Positions 7,949 through 16,665 of a DNA stretch of 64,000 nt are shown piece by piece. Both the position numbers and the translations under genes were made by a program. Source of the stretch: a virus; the IMG/VR virus record IMGVR_UViG_3300029309_000018, positions 1-64,000 of that record; one strand, given 5' to 3'. How positions within the stretch are numbered: the stretch's first letter is position 1; each line of letters starts with the position of its first letter. The notes beneath the pieces are model-generated. The model did not search any database, was not told where the DNA came from, and saw nothing but the letters and a program-made list of their open reading frames with translations.

Positions 7949-8205
7949 TATGATCTCCTGCTTACTTTGCCCGAAGTAGATGTTCTCCTGAACGATCTGT
8001 TCTTCGCAGCCGATACAACTTTTAAATTAGAACGGCGATTGTCATTCGGGTTGCCGTTCCTGTGAGCCACATCTTTGCCATCACCTTTTCTAACCTTACC
8101 AGCAGCGGTCATCTTTCTTCTGGCTGCATTCCTGCCTGCTCGATTTCTTTTCTGAGAGGCTTTTGATTGATACCTTTTATACTCAGATGAATAGTTCCTT
8201 GGCAT
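7948..8205 (-). CDS. Small basic protein with HNH-like motif
   Basis: An 85-residue Arg/Lys/Ser-rich protein. Residues about 46-70 read KDVAHRNGNPNDNRRSNLKVV then SAAKN, matching the core of HNH-type proteins (His, Asn, and an NL-x-V-V pair followed by Asn). No zinc-binding Cys pairs are present and the protein is short, so it could be a minimal HNH nuclease used in packaging or a non-catalytic DNA-binding relative. It is tightly packed between two other basic late genes. Confidence 0.55.
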   Translation of the reverse strand: MPRNYSSEYKRYQSKASQKRNRAGRNAARRKMTAAGKVRKGDGKDVAHRNGNPNDNRRSNLKVVSAAKNRSFRRTSTSGKVSRRS

Positions 8206-8510
8206 TACTTAGCCCTTGTCTTGCCTCGTTGCGCTATACCATCAATAGATCTTTTTCTTTTGACCATGCCGCCGCCCATCAAAGGTGTTGCCGCTGCCAT
8301 TGGTGTGGCTGTCATGCCTTGAGGTGCTTGCGCTGCCGGAGATGCCGCCCCTTTCTTTTTCTTCTTTAATGCCTTAGCTGCTAATTGCCCCAAACCAAGA
8401 GCGCCGCCTGACATGATGCCCTTGTCTTTCATAAATTTAAGAGACGGACTTGCTGTAAGAAGGCCCATAAACGCCTTGGTTACTGGCTTCTTTTTCATTT
8501 TTTTAGGCAT
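8205..8510 (-). CDS. Small Lys/Ala-rich protein
   Basis: Start chosen at ATG 8510 (MPKKMKKKPVTKAFMG), preceded by AAAGGGGAATAGG and lying directly after the stop of the upstream membrane gene; a longer frame to 8615 overlaps that gene and is less likely. About 101 residues: basic N-terminus, a Gly/Leu-rich middle (SGGALGLGQLAAKALKKKKK) and a Pro/Ala/Met-rich tail with MGGGM. Possibly a membrane- or DNA-interacting minor virion protein. No recognised domain. Confidence 0.5.
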   Translation of the reverse strand: MPKKMKKKPVTKAFMGLLTASPSLKFMKDKGIMSGGALGLGQLAAKALKKKKKGAASPAAQAPQGMTATPMAAATPLMGGGMVKRKRSIDGIAQRGKTRAK

Positions 8511-8511
8511 C

Positions 8512-8775
8512 CTATTCCCCTTTAACTGCTGCTTCATGGTAGCTCGCGAGATTGTCATCGTAGGTTCTCCCTGTAAACTCCTCCCACATTGGTCGGAGCA
8601 TAACGTGAAGTTCATCTATCTTCTGACTGTTAGAATCAACTTTAACAGCTATCACGGCAACATTTTTATCAACCTCTATAAGAGTTGATGATATCCATGT
8701 CATGCCTGTGACACATGCCCCCACTAAAGCAACAAAAAGCGTACCTGCTATAAATTGAGAATTTAGCATTTCCAT
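8512..8775 (-). CDS. Single-pass membrane protein with helical tail
   Basis: An 87-residue protein: short N-terminal segment, one transmembrane helix at about residues 8-31 (FIAGTLFVALVGACVTGMTW), then a heptad-like helix (VDKNVAVIAVKVDSNSQKIDEL) and a polar tail. This layout (membrane helix plus short coil) resembles small holin-like or spanin-like accessory proteins, but the lysis genes here lie at 48.5-50.5 kb. Its last base precedes the next ATG by one base. Role unknown. Confidence 0.5.
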   Translation of the reverse strand: MEMLNSQFIAGTLFVALVGACVTGMTWISSTLIEVDKNVAVIAVKVDSNSQKIDELHVMLRPMWEEFTGRTYDDNLASYHEAAVKGE

Positions 8776-9053
8776 CTTCTCCTAGCTTGACGCAAACGAC
8801 TATTTGGGTTCTTTGCCGCCTTTGGGAACTTCTTCATTTGTCCGGCAGACCTAGCACAGAACGACTTACGCCTTTTTGCCGCCGCACTACCGGGCTTTAC
8901 CTTGCCTGTGACGGCTGTCTTGAGCTTACTTCCGGGGTTTGCCCTTCTGTATGCCGCAACACCCTTGGCAGTCATCCCCGCCCCTTTTTTAGTGGGACGG
9001 AAATTACCTGACTTCACCGATGTTTTTATCGGCGTTTCCTTTTTCCTAGGCAT
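8763..9053 (-). CDS. Small basic protein (DUF6321-like)
   Basis: A 96-residue Lys/Arg-rich protein with GMTAKGVAAYRRANPGSKLK and later SAAAKRRKSFCARSAGQMKK, the pattern I associate with DUF6321, a family common in phage and marine metagenomes. Two Cys (in SFCAR and the C-terminal WKC) are typical of it. It overlaps its neighbours by 13 and 8 bases. Function unknown; the charge suggests nucleic-acid or virion association. Confidence 0.65.
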   Translation of the reverse strand: MPRKKETPIKTSVKSGNFRPTKKGAGMTAKGVAAYRRANPGSKLKTAVTGKVKPGSAAAKRRKSFCARSAGQMKKFPKAAKNPNSRLRQARRRWKC

Positions 9054-9663
9054 AGAACACTGTCATGAAAGCAAAGGTGGCTGATGTGTATGACAAGAAC
9101 GCACCACCCTCAAACAATATTCCATGCTCAGGTACGGTTATGTCTCTTGACGTTTCATCATCCGCTATGCTTCTCAGCTTCAGCTTGCTTGTTCCTGTTA
9201 CAGAACCAGCCACAAAATCCATTGTTCCCGCTGTTGCAGAGTTGACAATCAAAACACCCTTGATTCTTGCCCGTCCAGCAAAGATTACATCCTTAACTGT
9301 GGTGGCAAGGTGGCCTATTTTGATATTTGCTGCTGGCTGTGCAGACAGCTCTGCCCCTGTTACGGTTCTAAAAAACTTTGTACTGGAGTGTCCTGTAGCG
9401 GACCCAGTGAGTGTTATAACCTCTGTTTGTGTATCACCATTAACATCAGTGCCTGTAAGAGTGACGGTCTTGCCGTTATCCCCGGTTCCTGTAGTTGTGA
9501 CATTGATCAACTGCGCTCCGGTAAACGTGGCTACACCCCCACTAGTATCCGCTCCATCAAGAGTCGCTGTCGTATTAGGACGAGCTGCCTCTAGAACGGA
9601 ATCATCATCAGCAGCATTCGCATCTGCTGTTATCATGATGGATTGTATATCTGAATGGCCCAT
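9046..9663 (-). CDS. Virion protein, beta-rich
   Basis: A 205-residue Thr/Gly/Ala-rich protein with many short strands (NVTTTGTGDNGKTVTLTGTD, IKGVLIVNSATAGTMDFV) and few charged helices. It looks like a decoration, tail or head-surface protein. It comes immediately after a hairpin terminator (9684-9703) that separates it from the upstream structural gene, so it may be transcribed at a lower level by read-through or from its own promoter. AAAGGAGATT precedes its ATG as a good ribosome site. Confidence 0.55.
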   Translation of the reverse strand: MGHSDIQSIMITADANAADDDSVLEAARPNTTATLDGADTSGGVATFTGAQLINVTTTGTGDNGKTVTLTGTDVNGDTQTEVITLTGSATGHSSTKFFRTVTGAELSAQPAANIKIGHLATTVKDVIFAGRARIKGVLIVNSATAGTMDFVAGSVTGTSKLKLRSIADDETSRDITVPEHGILFEGGAFLSYTSATFAFMTVFYA

Positions 9664-9683
9664 ATCAATCTCCTTTAAGAAAG

Positions 9684-9703
9684 GAGAGGGGTAGTCCCCT
9701 CTC
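9684..9703 (-). terminator. Hairpin between two structural genes
   Basis: Perfect 8-bp stem GAGAGGGG / CCCCTCTC with a 4-base loop. On the minus strand it is followed by CTTTCTT, a weak U-tract, so partial termination or mRNA end protection is likely. Confidence 0.55.
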
Positions 9704-9711
9704 TGTTAATA

Positions 9712-10446
9712 TTAGCCATTAGCAAAGTCAAAAGCTGCACCGTGGACCTTAATTACAATTTTTCCTGCGGTGTAAGCTGCCTCTGTTGCATCTCCTGATG
9801 TCAGATACAAAAACTTTTTAGTCAAAGCTGCCAGTGTAGATCCTGCGTCTGCTTCGTTATGAAGGCCAAGTGTTAGGTCACCATTATTAAACAGAACTGT
9901 GCCGCTTGTTACAGCAGCGTTTTCTGCCGTTGTGCCTGTTGCAGAACAAACCAGATTAATATCTGGGTCACCGCCAGTTGGAACCTCAAGACAGATAAAC
10001 TCTAACTTGTAAGGTATGCCGTTAACTTCTTTTGTTAACTCTGCGATGTAAGCATTCGCTGCGCCACCATCAGTTCCGATAACATCATCGGCAGTGCCAC
10101 CTGATGCCAATCCACCGTGAAGATCAACAAGAATGGTTGTGACAATGTCTCCACCAATCTTGTTTATAAAGGTGTTGATAGCTGCGTTAGCAATTCCAGA
10201 TCCATGTGCATTTGGTGTGACATTAAAGATTGTAGCTGCTGTGCCTAAGCTGGCGTTGTTTGCGCCAACGGTTGTTCCTGCCGCAACAATGTTATCGCGA
10301 CCAGAAGTTGCAACCTTCTGAACCTCTAAAACACCGCTGCTTGTTGAGTTGATTTGCTCTGTAAAAGCGCCTGTAGTTGCATTCTTAGATACAACTTTAA
10401 ATCCATTTTCGGAACGCACTGCTCCGTTAAAAGTGGTAGTAGCCAT
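9712..10446 (-). CDS. Structural protein next to major capsid gene
   Basis: A 244-residue, Ala/Gly/Thr-rich protein that starts MATTTFNGAVRSENGFKVVS and contains the strand-rich segments KEVNGIPYKLEFICLEVP and KLVTS-type loops. It ends just before a hairpin terminator and begins downstream of a second one (10517-10544), so it forms its own short transcription unit after the capsid gene. Position and composition suggest a capsid decoration or abundant virion protein; there is no catalytic motif. Confidence 0.55.
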   Translation of the reverse strand: MATTTFNGAVRSENGFKVVSKNATTGAFTEQINSTSSGVLEVQKVATSGRDNIVAAGTTVGANNASLGTAATIFNVTPNAHGSGIANAAINTFINKIGGDIVTTILVDLHGGLASGGTADDVIGTDGGAANAYIAELTKEVNGIPYKLEFICLEVPTGGDPDINLVCSATGTTAENAAVTSGTVLFNNGDLTLGLHNEADAGSTLAALTKKFLYLTSGDATEAAYTAGKIVIKVHGAAFDFANG

Positions 10447-10516
10447 GTGAAACTCCTGTCTTGGCTAGTGTCAGCCACAGGATGCGGCTGTCAGGGTTTA
10501 AAACAGTATAACAAAA

Positions 10517-10544
10517 AAAAGGACGACTATGAAGCCGTCCTTTT
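10517..10544 (-). terminator. Intrinsic terminator after major capsid gene
   Basis: Perfect 9-bp stem AAAAGGACG / CGTCCTTTT with a 10-base loop. On the minus strand it is followed by a run of T residues, giving a strong rho-independent terminator about 20 bases past the capsid stop codon. The A/T flanks would also allow function on the plus strand. Confidence 0.8.
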
Positions 10545-10563
10545 AATTTATTGTAAATTCATG

Positions 10564-11472
10564 TTAGTCAGCACCCGGTGATCCATAGATTCCCAAAGGA
10601 TCTGAAACGCCGAAGCTGTAACGCTCACGAGCCTTGTAACGAACATTGCCTGTGTCGAAGTCACCATCCATCATTGTTGACATTGGTGTACGAACAAAAT
10701 GCTTCATTCCGTTTGGCACATCCGTTGTGAGGAAGAATGCATCTGTATCAGTCAGATAGTGATTGACACGATGCCCCTCTGGGATTGAACCGTTATTACG
10801 GATCGCATTCAGGTCGTTATCGGCAGTTCCTGTGCGTAACTCTGTCTGTAGCAAGCGTGTTGCAACAAACATTAACGCTGGTGGAACAATCAGCTTACGT
10901 GGGCGAGCCGCAATCAAAAGACCACGCTCATCTACGAAAGCAGCAATGTTGATAACAGCCTCTTCCAATGATGTCTCATTCAAATCGGCAGCAACCGCTG
11001 GACGGTTAGCATTTGTACCACCAGCAACTGTTGGGTGACTTGCATTAAACAATGTCACGCCATCACCTGATGTGAAGGTATCAAAGCCTGTGTTCAGCAA
11101 TGCAGCAGATTTAGTCTGCTTTGTATACGCCATAGCCCGTGCGAGAGCTTTGGTGTAACGAGCAGAAAGTGCATCATAAAGATTATCTTCCATAGCTTCC
11201 TCTGTAACCGAGAAACCCATTGCAACGGTTTCGTGGTTATATCGGGCTGTGAAAGACTCTTGCGCGGTGTCAAAAGAAATCTGTGCGCCCTCTTGCTTGA
11301 CTGGTGCAGCACCAAAGCCTGAGAGTTTGACTTCTTCCTCAAAGCTGCGCTCTGAGTTTTCAGTCTCATAGATTTCTGCATGTTCGTTTTCGTACTTCTC
11401 GTACTCCAAACCAAACAGTGCATTCAAACCGGGCAGTAGCTCCTTGAGGAGTTGCGCTCTTGAAATAGCCAT
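10564..11472 (-). CDS. Major capsid protein (probable)
   Basis: A 302-residue protein with features of a capsid subunit: an acidic N-terminal helix region (FGLEYEKYENEHAEIYETEN), a central segment ARYTKALARAMAYTKQTKSA and a loop FNASHPTVAGGTNANRP that is common in HK97-fold capsid proteins, then PRKLIVPPALMFVATRLLQTE and a C-terminal YKARERYSFGVSDP. It lies after scaffold- and decoration-type genes and before a strong terminator, the usual place for the capsid gene. Capsid lattice assembly role follows from the family. Confidence 0.75.
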   Translation of the reverse strand: MAISRAQLLKELLPGLNALFGLEYEKYENEHAEIYETENSERSFEEEVKLSGFGAAPVKQEGAQISFDTAQESFTARYNHETVAMGFSVTEEAMEDNLYDALSARYTKALARAMAYTKQTKSAALLNTGFDTFTSGDGVTLFNASHPTVAGGTNANRPAVAADLNETSLEEAVINIAAFVDERGLLIAARPRKLIVPPALMFVATRLLQTELRTGTADNDLNAIRNNGSIPEGHRVNHYLTDTDAFFLTTDVPNGMKHFVRTPMSTMMDGDFDTGNVRYKARERYSFGVSDPLGIYGSPGAD

Positions 11473-11484
11473 ACTTCAATCCTC

Positions 11485-12087
11485 CTAAGCTGACGATGGA
11501 GCGTTGCCAGAAACGACACCGATTCCAAGTTGATGACCAGTGTTGAACTTGCACACCATGATTGGGAACGCTGTTCCCTTCTCATCACCGTCAAATCCAC
11601 CTAAGAAATCTACGATTCTTATTGGCAGAGCTGCGGTAGTTGCTGCTGTGCTAATGTCCAAAGACACACGAGAGATGCTTAGATCTGCTGATGACGTTCC
11701 TTGAACCAGCGCACAGTTAGCTGCGATATCGTCATCATTGACGGTGCCGTCAGCCTGAATTGTGAACAGGATATTTGGATCATCAGCAACATAAGCCATG
11801 CCCTCTGTGTGAGCGGCACCTGACCATTGTTGACTAAATGTAAGCTGCTTTGTGCTTACATCGATGAAACGACATCCAAGAAAGATACCAATCGGGGTAG
11901 CTGAAGTAGTACCCGTATCCTTCTGAATGGTAGTTGTGGTTCCAGCGTCATTTAGTTTGACGATGTCACCATAACAAATCCTTGTGGATTCTGTCGATAG
12001 GATAGGATACTGACGAAAGGAATTGTTGTAATTCCCTGCCAGACTACCCATAGGACGCAATCCAAAGGGAGCAGCGGTAGCAGACAT
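11485..12087 (-). CDS. Capsid-associated (decoration-like) protein
   Basis: A 200-residue protein starting MSATAAPFGLRPMGSLAGN, a common start of a phage virion protein family found beside capsid genes. It is beta-rich with FSQQWSGAAHTEGMAYVADD and a C-terminal IMVCKFNTGHQLGIGV. A strong ribosome site (AAAGGAGGGACAGAA then ATG) predicts high expression, suited to a stoichiometric capsid component. It lies 13 bases before the capsid gene. Decoration or head-stabilising role inferred. Confidence 0.6.
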   Translation of the reverse strand: MSATAAPFGLRPMGSLAGNYNNSFRQYPILSTESTRICYGDIVKLNDAGTTTTIQKDTGTTSATPIGIFLGCRFIDVSTKQLTFSQQWSGAAHTEGMAYVADDPNILFTIQADGTVNDDDIAANCALVQGTSSADLSISRVSLDISTAATTAALPIRIVDFLGGFDGDEKGTAFPIMVCKFNTGHQLGIGVVSGNAPSSA

Positions 12088-12128
12088 TTCTGTCCCTCCT
12101 TTTATCTACGGCAAGCTCCCAGCTCAGG

Positions 12129-12572
12129 TCACTTGCCAAATGTTGTTTTCGTAGTGCGTTCTGGTTTCAGAACAGGCATACGACTATCAGATTGTCTCAG
12201 ATAATTATTGTCCACTGAATCAATCTGCGACTGATTCATTTCTCTGTGGGCTTGCTTACGAGACTCGACATATTCGGTTGAATTTTCGCAAAGCAGCAAT
12301 CCTCCAACCTCAACATTGCCCTGAAATCTAGAATCGATATCAGGTAGCACTTGCAATTCAGGATGATCATCAGCTTTTACAGGTTCCCAGCCTTCACGGA
12401 ACTTGGACGATACATTTGTATTATCACTCTGACCCAATGTTGATGTGCGAATCCAGCGATATTTTACGCCTTCTCTGGGTTCGGGGACAGGTAACGTACT
12501 AGCACGTTGCCAAGTTTTAGGACGCTCGAATTTTTCACGAGACTTATTGTTGCGTGGGCTTCTATCTGACAT
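12129..12572 (-). CDS. Hypothetical head protein
   Basis: A 147-residue, mixed-charge protein. It includes KYRWIRTSTLGQSDNTNVSS and FQGNVEVGGLLLCENSTEYV, with a disordered C-terminus rich in Asp, Ser and Thr. It overlaps the scaffold-like gene by 11 bases and precedes the decoration-like gene. It could be a minor head or maturation component. No enzymatic motif is seen. Confidence 0.5.
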   Translation of the reverse strand: MSDRSPRNNKSREKFERPKTWQRASTLPVPEPREGVKYRWIRTSTLGQSDNTNVSSKFREGWEPVKADDHPELQVLPDIDSRFQGNVEVGGLLLCENSTEYVESRKQAHREMNQSQIDSVDNNYLRQSDSRMPVLKPERTTKTTFGK

Positions 12573-13506
12573 CTGAAGACTCCTTCAAGACTTGTGCAGC
12601 GTATTGCTCAGGGGTGATTCCCATTCTCTTGCAGAGCGCGACCGCTGATGAGGTTAGTTGCACCTTGCGTGGTTTTTTTGCACTCCGGCTTTGGGGGGCA
12701 ACCACGGAACCAGTTTGACGCACAGGTGCTTCTTCCTCTACTTCTTGCACATCAAACTTGTCTGGAAAAGTTTTTCTCATGGCTTCATCGATCTTTTGAT
12801 AATACTCATCACTGGATGTGTGAACGCCTTCTTTTACTAGCTTTTCGTGAACGCCAAAGGCGTAGCCAGTCATTTCAGAATCATTACCAAACCACTCATT
12901 CTTAGCATTCCAGTTCAAAGCCTTTTGATCCGGCTTCTTTATTTGTGGAGTTTGCTCCTGAGATGGTGGTGCCGCAGGTGTTGTGGCCTGTCTTTTCTGC
13001 GGCTTATATGTATCAACTCTATATTTTTCATTTTGTAATTTTGTCAGGCTCTCCTGTGCCGCTATCAAGGCATCCGGATCTCCAGTTTCATAAGCTGCCT
13101 TGTATGCGTTTTTAGCTTTGTCAAGCTCTGCATCAACACGACCACGGGCCTGATCTAACAATACCCCTTCGCCATCTTCTAACGCTTTTTTTAACTTTTC
13201 ATTTTCTTCAGATAATTTTTTAGCGTATGTGATGGCCTCTTCCTGAAGTTTAGAGGCTTCTTCCTTTCGCCTCTTTTCCTCATGATACTCAAACTTTAGC
13301 TTGTTAATCCTTTTCTGAACATCCTTGCTATAGCTTGCCACTTCCTGATCATCGGGAATATTAGACTCATCAGTGGCTTCGGTTCTTGGCTTGTCTTCCG
13401 GGGCAGTATCTTCTACAACCTCGACCTCGAACGCTGAATCTCCAGCCTCTTCAAAGTTAATTTCTTCCTGTAAGTTATCGGTAACTTTTTCTTGTGCTTC
13501 GTTCAT
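12562..13506 (-). CDS. Scaffold-like protein
   Basis: A 314-residue, highly acidic and helical protein. Residues 1-55 are acidic and disordered; about 60-175 form a long charged coil (KRINKLKFEYHEEKRRKEEA and further heptads); a Pro/Gln-rich linker follows; the C-terminus is basic (AKKPRKVQLTSS). Acidic coil plus basic tail located just before the capsid genes is the signature of podoviral scaffolding proteins, whose basic tail binds the capsid. A palindrome copy lies near its N-terminus at 13471. Confidence 0.65.
   Translation of the reverse strand: MNEAQEKVTDNLQEEINFEEAGDSAFEVEVVEDTAPEDKPRTEATDESNIPDDQEVASYSKDVQKRINKLKFEYHEEKRRKEEASKLQEEAITYAKKLSEENEKLKKALEDGEGVLLDQARGRVDAELDKAKNAYKAAYETGDPDALIAAQESLTKLQNEKYRVDTYKPQKRQATTPAAPPSQEQTPQIKKPDQKALNWNAKNEWFGNDSEMTGYAFGVHEKLVKEGVHTSSDEYYQKIDEAMRKTFPDKFDVQEVEEEAPVRQTGSVVAPQSRSAKKPRKVQLTSSAVALCKRMGITPEQYAAQVLKESSDVR
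13471..13488. repeat. Dispersed 18-bp palindrome, copy 3
   Basis: TAAGTTATCGGTAACTTT, in codons about 6-12 of the scaffold-like gene; one arm has a terminal T instead of A. Confidence 0.6.
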
Positions 13507-13871
13507 GCTCTTGAATACCCCCTTGGGTCATCGACAACAGCCTCGACCGTATCATCATTTATAAGACGAAATTCTTGCTTGTCTATCTTAAATCTTGTTC
13601 CTGAGTAAGAACGAAAGATAACAAAGTCGCCTTCCTTGCAGTATGGACCATTAGGAAACTTGTCAGCATCCTTATATGCATCAGGTCCAGCCTTTACGAC
13701 AAAACCAAGCACTGATGCAGTTTGCTCTGCATTTTTCAGCGCATCCGGCATATAAATGCCAGAGTCGGTTTTCTCTTTGACTTCAAGTGGTTTTATTAAG
13801 AGTTTGTACCCAGAGGGTTCTGGGATTTTTAGTGCAACATCTTTGTTGACTTCTTTAATTGCAGAATACAT
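13503..13871 (-). CDS. GroES-like co-chaperonin (Cpn10)
   Basis: A 122-residue protein with the GroES beta-barrel pattern: SGYKLLIKPLEVKEKTDSGI, where the segment before GIYMPD corresponds to the mobile loop, then TASVLGFVVKAGPDAYKD, and YCKEGDFVIFRSYSGTRFKI matching the conserved Gly-Asp-x-Val strand near the C-terminus. The mobile loop is what binds the chaperonin, so it probably redirects host GroEL toward capsid folding, like phage T4 gp31. It overlaps the scaffold gene by 4 bases (ATGA), a sensible pairing with head assembly. Confidence 0.75.
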   Translation of the reverse strand: MYSAIKEVNKDVALKIPEPSGYKLLIKPLEVKEKTDSGIYMPDALKNAEQTASVLGFVVKAGPDAYKDADKFPNGPYCKEGDFVIFRSYSGTRFKIDKQEFRLINDDTVEAVVDDPRGYSRA

Positions 13872-13973
13872 CTGTTTTCCTTTTGCAGCGGTTTATAGGC
13901 TCACAGCGCCTTGCAGGGACATCCCTGTAGATATTCTTCACAATATACTACACACTTTTTAATTTCGGAACCC

Positions 13974-14174
13974 CTAGTCGTTAATGAATCTTTCTTCAAG
14001 GTCAAGAATGTCTCTTTCAACCTGAGCGAGGGCATCAACTTTACCGACCGCTTCTCTATACTCCTCGAAGGATTTGCACCCACCGCAGGCCATATGGTCA
14101 GCGAGAGCATTCATATACTCCCTGACTTTTGCTTTGATGGGTGAATATATCGTATCATTGTTTTCCATTTTCAT
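13974..14174 (-). CDS. Small helical protein
   Basis: A 66-residue mainly helical protein (PIKAKVREYMNALADHMACG, a CGGCKSFEEYREAVGKV motif with two Cys, then a final helix LAQVERDILDLEERF). It overlaps the 3' end of the portal gene by 20 bases. The Cys pair could form a disulfide or a metal site. Function unknown; it lies between portal and GroES genes. Confidence 0.5.
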   Translation of the reverse strand: MKMENNDTIYSPIKAKVREYMNALADHMACGGCKSFEEYREAVGKVDALAQVERDILDLEERFIND

Positions 14175-16605
14175 TGTTACTGTTTGCCAGCTCCCTTGCT
14201 ATTTCCAAACCTATATTTGTCCCTTCGGCGATTTCATCCTGCCTTGCTCTGTCCAGCTCTGTTGCTAACTGAACACCTAGTTTAGCACCAGCCCTTTGAT
14301 CCTCGGACTCAAGACGATCTTTTTGTAGCTCAATGTTTTGAGATTTTGACTGCATATCTGCCTGAAGTTTGGCAATATCCATTTCTTTTCTGTGAACAAA
14401 CTCAGCCTCTTTCAAGGCAATCTCTTTTTGCTGTATCACTGTGAGAGGATCTTGCTGCTTCTTCATGTTTTCTTTTTGCTGCATCTCAGCGATATCTTTG
14501 CGAAGCAGTTTTTCAGCCGCCTGTGAAGCCAGCCTACTCAGCTCTAATTCTACATCTTCCGGCAACTGTGCATCTTCATCCGGCATACCAACGCCAAGAT
14601 TCTTTTCTATCTCTTTTCTATACTGGAACGCCACATGTTCTGTGACGTGGGCGGCTATAGCTGCCTGTATCGCACCAGCAAAAGGTGACTGGCCAACGAT
14701 CTCTTTTAGCTTTGGATCTTGTGCCGCAGCTAAATGCACTGAGATATGCGCCTCGTGATCCTGATACTTGAACGCTTTTACAGGCTCTTGTTTAAGAATT
14801 GCCATGTTTTCCGTCACAGGATCTGATGATTTTACATCATCTGGCAGTTTAATAAGCTCTTGTGCATCCTTGATCCCCAGAACTTCAAGCATTTGCCTGT
14901 GTAATTTGCCCATGTCGTATAGTTGTGGTGCCTGCTGTGCAAGCTGTAATGCTGCCTGATACTGCACAACTCTTTGTGCCATAGTCGCAGCGTTCGGGTC
15001 AGACACAGGTATGACATCAATCCTGCCATCAAAATCATCCTGTCTGTTAAAATCACCATCAAGATCATACGAATACTGAGGCGGCATATAATCCTTGATG
15101 ATCTTTGCAAGAAGTCTTAATTCGTTTTTCAAAGACGCATGTAGTCTTGCCTGCACACCAGACATAACTTTCATGCTTCGCTCCATTAAGGCGAGCGTTG
15201 TTCCTACCGGGGCTTGCGGGTTGAGGTTTCCAACTTGTACATCCGCAACGGAGCCAATCCTTCTCCCCTCTTCAACGATGTTTCCAAGCAACTGGTATAA
15301 CACTGAGGAGGGTTCCTTGTAAGGAAGGAATGCAATCGAATCCCTAATTGCACCACCCGGCACATCCACATCCCTGAACTCACCCGGCATGAGAGGCGAA
15401 TCATCACCTTTAATACGAAGACCGCGAGCTTTGAGACCAGCAGGGAGATTAGATAACGTGCCTGCATCAATAAGCTGACGAAGAATGCTGGTAGCGCTTT
15501 TAGCCAAACCGCCAATAAGATGTATAAGCCCCGTGCCATAGAAGCCAAGACCCGGAAGATACCTGTAATGTACGAAGTGCTGACGCTTTTTCTTTTTTGA
15601 GTCACCCTCATACCAGTTTCTCCTTATGGACAATATGGTTTCTGATGATTTGTCTATGGTGATTATGTATGGTCTTGCTATCTCATCAGGGTCATCAAAA
15701 GGCTCAGGCATGATTACATCGACATGCATCTCCAGTAACGTGTGTCTGTCATCATCCTCGACAACCGCTGTTTCTCCTTCAATCTCATCGTATTTTTCCT
15801 GTATGTCAGAATAGTCAGGCTGCGGCTCTGGAAGATCCACATCCAGATAAAAATTGTTTACCTGTAGCTCTCTGATCTCATTTGGAGTTTTCTTCATCAC
15901 ATGTGTGTAGCGAGGACAGGTCATCAGGTCTGATGCGCCATAAGAAACCACAAAGTCCTCCGCTGGCACAAACATGGCACATGGCCTTTCCATCAGAGGG
16001 TCATAATAAACCTTTTTGAAAGATGATCCTGCAAGCGGCAGTCTGAAGAGCATCTGCTCTGTTTCATCGCGATACTCTGTCATCTCCTCTGTCAGGAGAT
16101 AATTCATTTCATCTTCTATTCTTGTGGCCTGTTTTAGTTTTTCCTGATCTTTTTTACCCATGATCTTGGTGCGAACAGGGCCAGAAGCCGGAAAGATCTC
16201 TCCCATTGCCTGAGCCTGAAATCTCACGGTTGCCTCTGTAAGTATAGGATGAAACACACCTGAAGCTCCTTGCCAAGGCTGTGTTCTCTCTTCGATCTTC
16301 ATGCCTAATAGATCGAGTCCTTTTACATAGGATCTTGCCCAGTCCCTTCTTGACTCCCTGTCTGAGTTGAAATCTTCAATCAGATCTGCTGCAAGTGACT
16401 GTAACTCTGCCTCTTCAAGATATTCAGCTAGGTTAGCATCATGCTCTGGACCCATGATTTCATCTGCAACGTCTCCAGTGAAATCAATCAGCATGGCTGA
16501 ATCTTCTGTTGTTACAGATACAGCCTCCGGGTTTACAACTTCTATCTGCACCTCTTCGGATTCTTCTCCTAAAGGCATTGGATTTAGAGGTTTTTCAACA
16601 GCCAT
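14155..16605 (-). CDS. Portal protein, P22-like
   Basis: An 816-residue protein. After an acidic N-terminus it carries RRDWARSYVKGLDLLGMKIE and RTQPWQGASGVFHPILTEAT, signature stretches of P22-type portals, followed by FPASGPVRTKIMG and LLAKIIKDYMPP in the core. The final 170 residues form long charged helices (MQQKENMKKQQDPLTVIQQK onward), like the P22 barrel. It forms the dodecameric DNA channel and docks the terminase, whose gene is directly upstream. Length is close to that of P22 gp1 (725) plus an extended tail. Confidence 0.85.
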   Translation of the reverse strand: MAVEKPLNPMPLGEESEEVQIEVVNPEAVSVTTEDSAMLIDFTGDVADEIMGPEHDANLAEYLEEAELQSLAADLIEDFNSDRESRRDWARSYVKGLDLLGMKIEERTQPWQGASGVFHPILTEATVRFQAQAMGEIFPASGPVRTKIMGKKDQEKLKQATRIEDEMNYLLTEEMTEYRDETEQMLFRLPLAGSSFKKVYYDPLMERPCAMFVPAEDFVVSYGASDLMTCPRYTHVMKKTPNEIRELQVNNFYLDVDLPEPQPDYSDIQEKYDEIEGETAVVEDDDRHTLLEMHVDVIMPEPFDDPDEIARPYIITIDKSSETILSIRRNWYEGDSKKKKRQHFVHYRYLPGLGFYGTGLIHLIGGLAKSATSILRQLIDAGTLSNLPAGLKARGLRIKGDDSPLMPGEFRDVDVPGGAIRDSIAFLPYKEPSSVLYQLLGNIVEEGRRIGSVADVQVGNLNPQAPVGTTLALMERSMKVMSGVQARLHASLKNELRLLAKIIKDYMPPQYSYDLDGDFNRQDDFDGRIDVIPVSDPNAATMAQRVVQYQAALQLAQQAPQLYDMGKLHRQMLEVLGIKDAQELIKLPDDVKSSDPVTENMAILKQEPVKAFKYQDHEAHISVHLAAAQDPKLKEIVGQSPFAGAIQAAIAAHVTEHVAFQYRKEIEKNLGVGMPDEDAQLPEDVELELSRLASQAAEKLLRKDIAEMQQKENMKKQQDPLTVIQQKEIALKEAEFVHRKEMDIAKLQADMQSKSQNIELQKDRLESEDQRAGAKLGVQLATELDRARQDEIAEGTNIGLEIARELANSNNENGKQ

Positions 16606-16665
16606 TTTGGGTCACCCTTCTAGTGATGTTTGTTTCACTATACCAGCTATGAAGCGTTTGCACCA

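Noticed and set aside
13901-13963. 20-residue Cys-rich peptide (IKKCVVYCEEYLQGCPCKAL) with ATT start after AGGGG
   Set aside because: Attractive spacing, but an ATT start is rare and no conservation could be checked.
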